DNA from: Lentzea albida
GTDB lineage: Bacteria > Actinomycetota > Actinomycetes > Mycobacteriales > Pseudonocardiaceae
DNA length: 64,000 nt
Assembly (NCBI RefSeq): GCF_900111005.1
Contig: NZ_FOFV01000013.1
Span: 204,008-268,007, forward strand
Direction: 5' to 3'
Shown: in pieces, positions 33,949 through 40,644 of the stretch
Numbering within the stretch: position 1 is the stretch's first letter
Layout: each line of letters begins with the position of its first letter
Translations under genes and position numbers: made by a program
Notes under the pieces: model-generated
Told to the model about the DNA's origin: nothing
Seen by the model: the letters and a program-made list of their open reading frames with translations, nothing else
Databases searched by the model: none

Positions 33949-35144
33949 GCTTCTCCGTACACCATTACGCGCTAGAGCTTGACTACAAGCCGCACTCCGC
34001 GCGCCTTTCGGGGCGCGCGGTGCTGCAGGCTTCCTGTCCTGCTCCCCTGACGTCGTTCTCGCTGTCCTTCGGACCGCTGCGGATCTCGAAGCTGCTGGTC
34101 AACGGCAGACCGGCCCGCTACGGGCACGCGGGCGGCGTGCTGAACGTCCGCGCCGCCGTGCGCGGCGCCTTCACCGTCGAGGTCCGGTACTCGGGCATCC
34201 CGAAGCCGATCTCGACGCCCGAGTGGGGCGACCTCGGCTGGGACGAGCTGACGGACGGTTCGATCGTGGCCTCGCAGCCCATCGGGGCGCCGTCGTGGTT
34301 CCCGTGCCTGGACGAACCGTCGTCCAAGGCCTCGTACCACCTGGAGGTCACCGCGCCCTCGCCGTACACCGTGGTGTGCAACGGGGTGCTGGTCGACGGC
34401 AAGGTCTCCGGCAGCACCACCCGGTGGACGTACTCGATGGCCGCGCCGATGGCGACCTACCTCGCGACCGTCCAGATCGGACAGTACGTCGAGGCGCTGC
34501 CCGGCGTCTGGGCGCCGTCGCGGCTCAAGCGCCTGGTGGCCCACGACTTCGGCCGGCAGAACGCGATGGTCGAGCTGTTCTCGTCGCTGTTCGGGCCGTA
34601 CCCGTTCGCCAGGTACGCGGTCGTGGTGACCGACGACGCGCTCGACGTTCCCGTTGAGGCACAAGGGCTGTCGACGTTCGGCGCGAACCACGTGGACGGA
34701 CGGCGCGGGTCGGAACGGCTGGTGGCGCACGAGCTGGCGCACCAGTGGTTCGGCAACTCGGTCGGGCTCGCCTCGTGGGAGCACATCTGGCTGAACGAGG
34801 GTTTCGCCAGCTATTCGGAGTGGTTGTGGTCCGAGGCGTCCGGCGGCCGGTCGGCCGACGCGTGTGCCGCGGCGGCACGGGACCTCCTGAGGCGCCTGCC
34901 GCAGGACATCGTGATCGGCCGGCCCACGCGATCGCAGTGGTTCGACGACCGCGTCTACAAGCGCGGGGCGTTGACCGTGCACGCGCTGCGCCGCGAGATG
35001 GGCGACGACTCGTTCTTCGCGCTGCTGCGGGAGTGGTGCGCGCGCAACCGGCACGGCGTCGTGACGACCGAGGACTTCATCGCACTGGCCGGGCACCGGG
35101 ACCTGCTCGACCGCTGGTTGTTCAAGCCCGAACTGCCTCGCTAG
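33945..35144 (+). CDS. short M1-family metallopeptidase coupled to the Pls-like synthetase
   Basis: A 399-residue cytoplasmic-looking M1 peptidase: H262-E263-L-A-H266 with the third zinc ligand E285 in LNEGFASY, as required (HExxH-x18-E). The usual substrate loop GAMEN is replaced by P-V-E-A-Q-G, a variation seen in many actinobacterial short M1 enzymes. The C-terminal ERAP-like domain is absent (family members often exceed 800 residues). It is translationally coupled to the Pls-like gene (ATGA). In Streptomyces the poly-lysine degrading enzymes are zinc aminopeptidases of this kind (from memory), so release, trimming or self-protection are possible roles. Its stop overlaps the NUDIX gene by 23 nt. 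Confidence 0.9.
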   Translation: MSFSVHHYALELDYKPHSARLSGRAVLQASCPAPLTSFSLSFGPLRISKLLVNGRPARYGHAGGVLNVRAAVRGAFTVEVRYSGIPKPISTPEWGDLGWDELTDGSIVASQPIGAPSWFPCLDEPSSKASYHLEVTAPSPYTVVCNGVLVDGKVSGSTTRWTYSMAAPMATYLATVQIGQYVEALPGVWAPSRLKRLVAHDFGRQNAMVELFSSLFGPYPFARYAVVVTDDALDVPVEAQGLSTFGANHVDGRRGSERLVAHELAHQWFGNSVGLASWEHIWLNEGFASYSEWLWSEASGGRSADACAAAARDLLRRLPQDIVIGRPTRSQWFDDRVYKRGALTVHALRREMGDDSFFALLREWCARNRHGVVTTEDFIALAGHRDLLDRWLFKPELPR

Positions 35145-35766
35145 ACCACTTCCACACCAGCGGCGGACGGCCGCCCTTGGGCAGCGCCGACGCGTGCTCG
35201 GTGGTGCGTTCCAGGCCCGGCACGCGGTCCATCGTGCGGCCCAGGTTGGCCGGGTAGGGCCGGTCGCCGGTCAGCGACTCGGTGACGTCGAGCGCCTGCG
35301 CCGTCGTGAACTCGCGCCCGAGCAGGCCCGCCGTGAACGCCACGTCGCGCCAGAGCTTGTCCGCGAGCAACGGCCGGCAGTCGGCGACGATCCGGTCGTG
35401 GTCGAACGCCAGCGCGGGCACGTCGTCGAGCCGGTGCCAGACGGCCACGTCCCCGGACGGGCCCGTCACGGTGGCCCACAACGCGATCGACAGCGTCGGG
35501 CCGCGCGGGTCGCGCGACGGCTCGTCGAACGTGGCGAGCTGGCCCGTCGCCGTCACGGACTCCCCGGCGAGGCCCAGCTTGCCCGTGACGGCCCTGGTGG
35601 TCGCGTCGCGCAGCCGTTCGCCCCTGCCCAGCAGGACGCCGGGCAGCGCCAGCTCCCCCGCGAACGGCGCTTGCGCGCGCGGTGCGACCCCCACGAGCAC
35701 CGTGCGCGCGTCCGGATCAAACCGGAGCGCTATGACGTCCACCGAGACCAACGTCGACTCGATCAT
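35122..35766 (-). CDS. NUDIX-fold protein with degenerate catalytic box (NrtR-like regulator candidate)
   Basis: A 214-residue protein. The N-terminal half is a NUDIX fold (VDVIALRFDPDARTVLVGV, ELALPGVLLGRGERLRDATTRAVTGKLGL). The NUDIX box REUxEExGU reads R-A-V-T-G-K-L-G-L: all three acidic residues are lost, so hydrolase activity is unlikely. The C-terminal half (LLGREFTTAQALDVTESLTG, PANLGRTMDRV) looks like the winged helix of NrtR-type NUDIX regulators, which bind ADP-ribose and control operons. It is the last gene of a four-gene operon that starts behind a perfect palindrome, so it is the best candidate for the operon's own regulator. Confidence 0.75.
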   Translation of the reverse strand: MIESTLVSVDVIALRFDPDARTVLVGVAPRAQAPFAGELALPGVLLGRGERLRDATTRAVTGKLGLAGESVTATGQLATFDEPSRDPRGPTLSIALWATVTGPSGDVAVWHRLDDVPALAFDHDRIVADCRPLLADKLWRDVAFTAGLLGREFTTAQALDVTESLTGDRPYPANLGRTMDRVPGLERTTEHASALPKGGRPPLVWKWSSEAVRA

Positions 35767-36931
35767 GTGGTGGATTCTCCCGCACCTCGTAGTCGGCCCT
35801 GGCCGGCCCCGTGCCCGTGACGAGCACGTCCACGCCGAGCAGGTCCTCCAGGTAGGCGACGGGATCGGACAGGTCTTCCAGCGAATCGCCAGTGGCGACC
35901 TTCAGGCCTTGAGCGTCCAGGTGCGTCACCGCGAGGCCGTCGATACCCCCACAGCAATCGACGGAGTAGCGGAGCAGGTTCGCGTCCAGGTGCCCGGCTC
36001 GCCAGGCGCCCTGGAACTCCCCCGTGCCGTTGTGACGCTCCGGGAACCGCGCGAGCACGGCCGGGTCCTCCGTCGGCAGCGGGCCCGCGCCGTGCCGCGT
36101 CTGGTAGGTCCTCGTCACGCCGATCACCCTGGCCGGACGTCCCCGGAGCAGCTCACGGGCGTTGCGCGGCACGACCGTCGACCACGTGGTGTGCGGGTGG
36201 AAGCCGTGCGTCTCGTCCAGGAGAACGCCCTGGGCGCCCTCGAAGACGACTCGGCCCGCGTCGAGCAGCCCTTCGTGGCCCGAGGTGATCCGCACGGCGT
36301 CGGCGAACGCGCGGTAGAGCCCGACCAGTTCGTCGATGCTCGGGCCTCCGCCGATCAACGGCTCGTAGAACCGGGCGAGCGCGTCGAGCCTGCGCCGCAA
36401 CGTGATCGGGTTCAGGCAGTCGCCCACCGTCGGGGCGGGGCCCGGCTCGCCGAGCACCCGCTGCCCCTCCACCACGTCCCCCTCGACGGCCCCGGCGAGC
36501 AGGCCGTACCAGACGGTCTCGCCGATCCCCTTCCCGCACGACCCGTGCCGGTCGTCGCCCCTGGCCCTCTCCCTGGCCCGGTTGGCGGCGACGTGGAACG
36601 GCGTCGTGAGCAGCGCCCGGGCGTCGATCGACATCAACGACAGCGGGTCCGCGACGCCGATGGCCTCCAGCTCGCGCGACTCGGTCGCCAGCGCGATCGG
36701 TTCGACCAGCACGAACCGCGACAGCCAGGTCGGCACGCCCGCGAGCGTGCCCGACCCGAACTGGCTGAAGGTGTGGTGCCGGCCGTCGACGACCACGTTG
36801 TGCGCGGCCTGCGCTCCCCCGTTGAAGCGCACGACGGCCGACACCGACCCGTCCGCGCACAACGCGTCGACGGTGGCGCCCTTGCCCTCGTCGCCGAACC
36901 CCAGCCCGACGACGATCACGTGGTCGTTCAT
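35717..36931 (-). CDS. adenylosuccinate-synthetase-like enzyme (PurA paralog)
   Basis: A 404-residue divergent member of the PurA family (canonical PurA joins IMP and aspartate with GTP). VVGLGFGDEGKGATVDAL holds the P-loop-like GDEGKG with the catalytic Asp; the second catalytic histidine survives in GGAQAAHNVVVDG (canonical NAGHT changed to QAAHN). RFNGG, EGAQGVLLDETHG, TWSTVVPRNA (canonical SSNxTAG changed) and GVTRTYQTRHGAGPLPTED are recognisable. Changes around the IMP/Asp sites suggest another substrate. It is embedded in an operon with a J-domain pseudokinase and a vWA protein rather than purine genes, so it probably makes a nucleotide-like product or signal. Start TGATG overlaps the vWA stop. 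Confidence 0.85.
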   Translation of the reverse strand: MNDHVIVVGLGFGDEGKGATVDALCADGSVSAVVRFNGGAQAAHNVVVDGRHHTFSQFGSGTLAGVPTWLSRFVLVEPIALATESRELEAIGVADPLSLMSIDARALLTTPFHVAANRARERARGDDRHGSCGKGIGETVWYGLLAGAVEGDVVEGQRVLGEPGPAPTVGDCLNPITLRRRLDALARFYEPLIGGGPSIDELVGLYRAFADAVRITSGHEGLLDAGRVVFEGAQGVLLDETHGFHPHTTWSTVVPRNARELLRGRPARVIGVTRTYQTRHGAGPLPTEDPAVLARFPERHNGTGEFQGAWRAGHLDANLLRYSVDCCGGIDGLAVTHLDAQGLKVATGDSLEDLSDPVAYLEDLLGVDVLVTGTGPARADYEVRENPPHDRVDVGLGGRHSAPV

Positions 36932-37911
36932 CAGCTCAGCGCCACGTCGTCGGGACCGTCGATGCCGAGCGGGGCCGCCACGACCGCGCGCTTGCCGCCG
37001 CCGACGGCGACCAGCGCCTTGCCGACGGCCTTGCTCTCGGCGACCGAGCCGATCTCGGCGAGGTCCACGAGGGCCTGGTCGAGGTCGACCACCTGCTCCT
37101 CCATGCCGATCGTCGCGGCGATCAGCTCGCACACGGCGCCGGGGTCGTCGAGCTTGAGGAAGTTCTGCCCGAGGATCGCCCGCCAGTGCTCACCGATGGC
37201 GTCGTCGTTGAAGTACGACGACTGGTTGGGGAGGATGAAGTAGACGTTCCACTTGCGCGCCAGCTCGCGGTAGACCGACACGGGGTCGATGTCCTGGTGG
37301 ACGTCGTCGCCGATGATCCGCCGGATGTGCTTCGCCTCCAGGCGCGGCTTGTTCAGCTCGTCACCGATGATGAACAGGTAGCCCTTGCGGCCGCGCTTCT
37401 GCCACGCGTCGGTGACGACGTGCCGCGCGACGAAGTACGCGGCCAGCTCGTACGACTCGCTCTTCTGCCCGCCGCCGTTGCCCTCGAGGAAGATGTCGCG
37501 CAGCTGCTCGTCCATGCGGTTGTCCGACTCGAACTGGCCGACCTGCAACGGCACGCGGTCGCTGTCCGCGTCCCCGATCCCGCCGAACATCAGCTGCGGG
37601 TCGGCGAGGTATCCCTTGCGCTGCAACAGTCCGTGCAACTTGCCGAGCTTGCCCTGCATGATCCGCGGCACCGCGCCCATCGACCCGGTGACGTCGAACA
37701 GCACGGCGATCGGTGTCGAGTCGGCGTGGTCGGGCGAGTCGCGGCACTCGCGGTGGGCGACCTTGAACGGGTCCAGCGCGGGCGCGGCCTTCCAGCTCGA
37801 CGCGGGCTGCGACCTGATCGAGGCGGTGTAGCCGAAGTCGGCGATCCCCTTGGCCGCGCGGAAGGTCTTGGCCGCGGCGTACGCGTTGTCGTCCCACTTG
37901 CCGTGTCCCAT
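36931..37911 (-). CDS. von Willebrand factor A-domain protein
   Basis: A 326-residue protein. After MGHGKWDDNAYAAAKTFRAA, a vWA domain begins near residue 66: PIAVLFDVTGSMGA is the metal-ion (MIDAS) motif D73-x-T75-G-S77; the third metal residue likely lies in GGGQKSESYELAAYF (helix with acidic residues) and the domain continues with GYLFIIGDELNK. The rest predicts helices. vWA proteins bind partners through a Mg-bridged contact, frequently next to AAA ATPases or kinases in stress systems. ATG 37911 is chosen over 37917 because AGGAG is then 7 nt away. Genes upstream and downstream overlap or abut, showing tight coupling. Confidence 0.85.
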   Translation of the reverse strand: MGHGKWDDNAYAAAKTFRAAKGIADFGYTASIRSQPASSWKAAPALDPFKVAHRECRDSPDHADSTPIAVLFDVTGSMGAVPRIMQGKLGKLHGLLQRKGYLADPQLMFGGIGDADSDRVPLQVGQFESDNRMDEQLRDIFLEGNGGGQKSESYELAAYFVARHVVTDAWQKRGRKGYLFIIGDELNKPRLEAKHIRRIIGDDVHQDIDPVSVYRELARKWNVYFILPNQSSYFNDDAIGEHWRAILGQNFLKLDDPGAVCELIAATIGMEEQVVDLDQALVDLAEIGSVAESKAVGKALVAVGGGKRAVVAAPLGIDGPDDVALS

Positions 37912-37913
37912 GG

Positions 37914-38918
37914 TCATTCTCCTTGTGTCGGAAGGGCGAACGGGCGGAAGACCCGTGGGCCGTAGAGTTCTTCGAGCAGTTCGTCGTACTCGTCGAGCAG
38001 GTCCCGCGCGTCCGGTCGGCGCGACGGCCGGTCCTGCATGCAGCCCTTTGCGAAGGCTTGCTGCCGATCTTCGTCGTGCGCCAGCGTTTCCAGCATCAGC
38101 GCGTGTGCCATGTGGACGTCCGTCGCGGCCGTGACCGGTTCCTGCGCCGCGACCTCCGGCGGGTAGGCGATGGCCTTGCTGGTGGCGAGGAGCCGTTGGC
38201 CCTCCTCCACGGCGAAGGACCAGCCGGCCAGCACGATGCCGTGCTGTTCCGGGTGCACCAGGACGTTCTCGGCGGTGACGGCCCCGTGCACCAGCCCGAT
38301 CTGGTGCGCTCCGGCCAACGCCTTGAGCAACCTGCGGTGCATCCACGCGTAGTCGCGGCCATCGAGCCCTCGCGGGTACGCGTCCTGCACGTCTTTCAAC
38401 GTCACGAAGCCGTCTTTGAGCGGGTCCAGGACCGTGAAGGCCCTGCTGCCCTTGGCCACGTCACCGGAGGTGTCGAGCAGCCGCGGGTAGAACGGTCGCA
38501 GCCACTGGTTGCGGTCGGTGAAGCGTTCGAGCCTGCGCAACGCCTGCCATTCGCCGTGCAGCAACGGGTTGAGCGCCGGGTTGCGCACCACCTTGACCAC
38601 GTGCGGGCCGTCGGACTCGTAGAGGTTGGCGATGCTGCCGACCGCGAACGGCTCGCCGATGCGGTAGACGCCGGTCCTCGTGCGCAGCTCGACGGTCGTG
38701 CTGTGCGTCCACTCGTGGTGCAGGCGGGTCAGGACCGCCGACGCCGCGTGCGCCCTGGTGTCGCCCGGTCCGACCACGTCGGGGTGCAGGACCGAGGCCA
38801 GTGCGCGGTACAGGCGCTTCGCCTGCCTGCGCTTGTCCGGGTCGGTGGTGCGCGGCCCGAACAGGGCTTCGGCCGAGCCGGCCCGCTCCACCAGTTCCAG
38901 CGCCTCCGTTGTGGTCAT
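37914..38918 (-). CDS. J-domain/pseudokinase fusion protein
   Basis: A 334-residue fusion. The N-terminal 65 residues are J-domain-like (RRQAKRLYRALASVLHPDVV, with the HPD triad H45-P46-D47 that stimulates Hsp70). A protein-kinase-like fold follows: AVGSIANLYES (G-loop, degenerate), K109 in VVKVV, then HGAVTAENVLV where active kinases have HRDLKPEN, so the catalytic Asp is Ala213, and AGWSF replaces DFG. It is therefore a pseudokinase that could bind nucleotide or partners. First gene of the operon. The ATG abuts a perfect 25-bp palindrome and there is no ribosome site, so it is probably leaderless. Confidence 0.8.
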   Translation of the reverse strand: MTTTEALELVERAGSAEALFGPRTTDPDKRRQAKRLYRALASVLHPDVVGPGDTRAHAASAVLTRLHHEWTHSTTVELRTRTGVYRIGEPFAVGSIANLYESDGPHVVKVVRNPALNPLLHGEWQALRRLERFTDRNQWLRPFYPRLLDTSGDVAKGSRAFTVLDPLKDGFVTLKDVQDAYPRGLDGRDYAWMHRRLLKALAGAHQIGLVHGAVTAENVLVHPEQHGIVLAGWSFAVEEGQRLLATSKAIAYPPEVAAQEPVTAATDVHMAHALMLETLAHDEDRQQAFAKGCMQDRPSRRPDARDLLDEYDELLEELYGPRVFRPFALPTQGE

Positions 38919-38943
38919 GGTTTGAGTTTTACAAACTCAAACC
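38919..38943 (-). promoter_or_regulatory. perfect 25-bp palindrome at the operon start (11-bp arms)
   Basis: GGTTTGAGTTT (38919-38929) and AAACTCAAACC (38933-38943) are exact inverted repeats around TAC. The left arm touches the ATG of the J-pseudokinase gene. On the minus strand TAAAAC within the palindrome sits 7 nt before the ATG, as the -10 of a leaderless promoter, with TTGCGT 16 nt further up. A repressor bound here would cover the promoter and the start codon; the NUDIX-type protein encoded by the last gene is the first candidate. Confidence 0.8.
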
Positions 38944-39065
38944 CTGAACGCAAGCATGTTCTGGTCTGTGTGACTCAAACCGCTCGGGCCGGCTGCCGTG
39001 AGTTGGCTCATGGTGTTCACCCGTTCGGACGTCGGGTACCCGATCCCGACACGGGAGGAGGAAAC

Positions 39066-40148
39066 GTGCTGTTCGTCGTCATGGGCTGCTCCGTGGCCTT
39101 CGCACTGCTCGTGGTGGAGGTGGTCCACCGGCTGGTCCGCCGCTTCACCCACAGCGGGAGGATGTACCGGCCGGGCCAGGTGTTCGGAGCGCTCCTGGCC
39201 GCCCAGATAAGCCTCAGCGTGTACCCGGTGGACGCGCCGGTCGTGCTGCACGTGCTGGGCATCGCGCTGATCCTGGCCGGGGCGTGGCTGCTGTCGGCGC
39301 TGATCAGCACCCTTGTGGACATATCGCTGTCGCGGATCCGCACGGACGTCACGGACAACCGGCACGCGCGGCGGGTGCACACGCAGGTCACGCTGGTGCG
39401 GCGGCTGGTCCTGGTGGTCATCGGTGTGCTGGCGGTCGGCGCGATCCTGATGACGTTCCCCGGTGCGCGCGCCGTCGGGTCGACGGTGCTGGCGTCGGCC
39501 GCGGTGATCGGCGCGGTGGCGGCGTTCTCGGCGCAGTCGTTGCTGGGCAACCTGATCTCGGGGCTGCAGATCGCGTTCAGCGACGCGGTGCGGCTCGACG
39601 ACGTGGTCGTCGTCGAAGGAGAGTGGGGGCGGGTCGAGGACATCACGCTGACGTACGTGGTGCTGCACCTGTGGGACGACCGGCGGCTGGTGCTGCCGAC
39701 GTCGTACTTCCTGAAGACGCCGTTCGAGAACTGGACGCGCACGCAGTCGGCGTTGCTCGGGACCGTCGAGCTCGATCTCGACTGGACGGTGCCGGTCGAG
39801 GCGATGCGGCAGGAGATGCGGTCCATGCTGGAGGGCAGCGACCTGTGGGACGGGCGGGTGTCCGTGTTGCAGGTGACTCAGGCGACGCAGGGGTTCGTGC
39901 GGGTGCGTGCGCTCGTGAGCGCGGCCGACGCCGGCAAGTTGTGGGACCTGCGCTGCCTCACGCGGGAGCACCTCGTCGACTGGGTGCACCGGCGGCACGC
40001 CGGTTCGTTGCCGCAGGTGCGGACGCGGGCGGTCACCGGGGTCAACAAGGCGCAACCGACCTCTGACCAGCACACGGACGCTCGGGTGTTCGGGGAGAGC
40101 GCGGACGGCGCACTGCGCGAGCAAGCGTTTGCGGGGCCCAAGCAGTAG
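39066..40148 (+). CDS. MscS-family mechanosensitive channel-like protein
   Basis: A 360-residue inner membrane protein. Transmembrane segments near the N terminus (LFVVMGCSVAFALLVVEVV), around 50-75 (VVLHVLGIALILAGAWLLSAL), 115-135 (LVLVVIGVLAVGAILMTF) and the pore-type helix VGSTVLASAAVIGAVAAFSA followed by QSLLGNLISGLQIAFSD, which is the MscS signature, then VRLDDVVVVEGEWGRVEDI (beta domain) and VLPTSYFLKTPFENWTR. Members release solutes upon hypo-osmotic shock. GGAGGAGG precedes GTG 39066. It is divergent from the J-pseudokinase operon. Confidence 0.9.
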   Translation: MLFVVMGCSVAFALLVVEVVHRLVRRFTHSGRMYRPGQVFGALLAAQISLSVYPVDAPVVLHVLGIALILAGAWLLSALISTLVDISLSRIRTDVTDNRHARRVHTQVTLVRRLVLVVIGVLAVGAILMTFPGARAVGSTVLASAAVIGAVAAFSAQSLLGNLISGLQIAFSDAVRLDDVVVVEGEWGRVEDITLTYVVLHLWDDRRLVLPTSYFLKTPFENWTRTQSALLGTVELDLDWTVPVEAMRQEMRSMLEGSDLWDGRVSVLQVTQATQGFVRVRALVSAADAGKLWDLRCLTREHLVDWVHRRHAGSLPQVRTRAVTGVNKAQPTSDQHTDARVFGESADGALREQAFAGPKQ

Positions 40149-40201
40149 GGCGCGGGGAAAGTCGGTGCAACCGCCCGCGCGGCCCGCTCCGTCCTCCCAC
40201 C

Positions 40202-40573
40202 ATGAGAAGACCGCTCGCCGTCGCGTTTTGCGCGCTGGCTCTCGGTAGCTGTGGTACGAACGGGTCCCCAGCCGTGCCCAACGCGGAGGTCCCCGTCGTG
40301 TCATCGGCGAAACCGGACAGGAACCGGATCGAGCAGGCGAAGCGCGACGGCCACCTCACAGTGCCACTCATGATCTCCGTGCAGCCGGGACGCGACGAGG
40401 AGGTCGAGCGGGCACTGGCGGTGCTGGGCGCGACCGTCGAGTCGCGGGATCCCAGAATCGGCTACCTGCGCGCCGAGATGCCGGTCGACAGGGTGGAAGA
40501 CGCGTATCTGATCACGGGTGTGTCCAAGGTGGACTTGGACGAGCCCCTGAACAACAGGCTGCCAGAACCGTAG
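40202..40573 (+). CDS. lipoprotein resembling a free-standing subtilase propeptide
   Basis: A 123-residue protein with a lipobox (L14-G-S-C17), so the mature part is anchored outside the membrane. Residues about 48-118 match the I9-like propeptide of the convergent subtilase gene: GHLTVPLMISVQ against GKPTVDLLVAAE, the shared L-G-A-T-V, and VSKVDLDEPL against VSTVDVDGLV, with N-R-L-P-E-P against N-P-R-P-E-G at the end. Subtilase propeptides fold the protease and inhibit it; free-standing homologs are inhibitors or chaperones. The gene converges on the subtilase gene over a shared bidirectional terminator. No strong ribosome site is visible. Confidence 0.75.
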   Translation: MRRPLAVAFCALALGSCGTNGSPAVPNAEVPVVSSAKPDRNRIEQAKRDGHLTVPLMISVQPGRDEEVERALAVLGATVESRDPRIGYLRAEMPVDRVEDAYLITGVSKVDLDEPLNNRLPEP

Positions 40574-40608
40574 AAAGCCCCAGGACGTCGTGGGTCCTGG
40601 GGCTTTCT
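40572..40608. terminator. bidirectional terminator between lipoprotein and subtilase genes
   Basis: Perfect 15-bp stem AGAAAGCCCCAGGAC (40572-40586) with GTCCTGGGGCTTTCT (40594-40608), 7-nt loop. The stem has T-rich outer ends in both directions (CTTTCT and, reversed, CTTTCT), so it can stop transcripts of both converging genes. The left arm begins directly at the lipoprotein stop codon. Confidence 0.9.
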
Positions 40609-40644
40609 GCGCACTAGCGGGTACTACCGGGTGGTGCCGAACGA

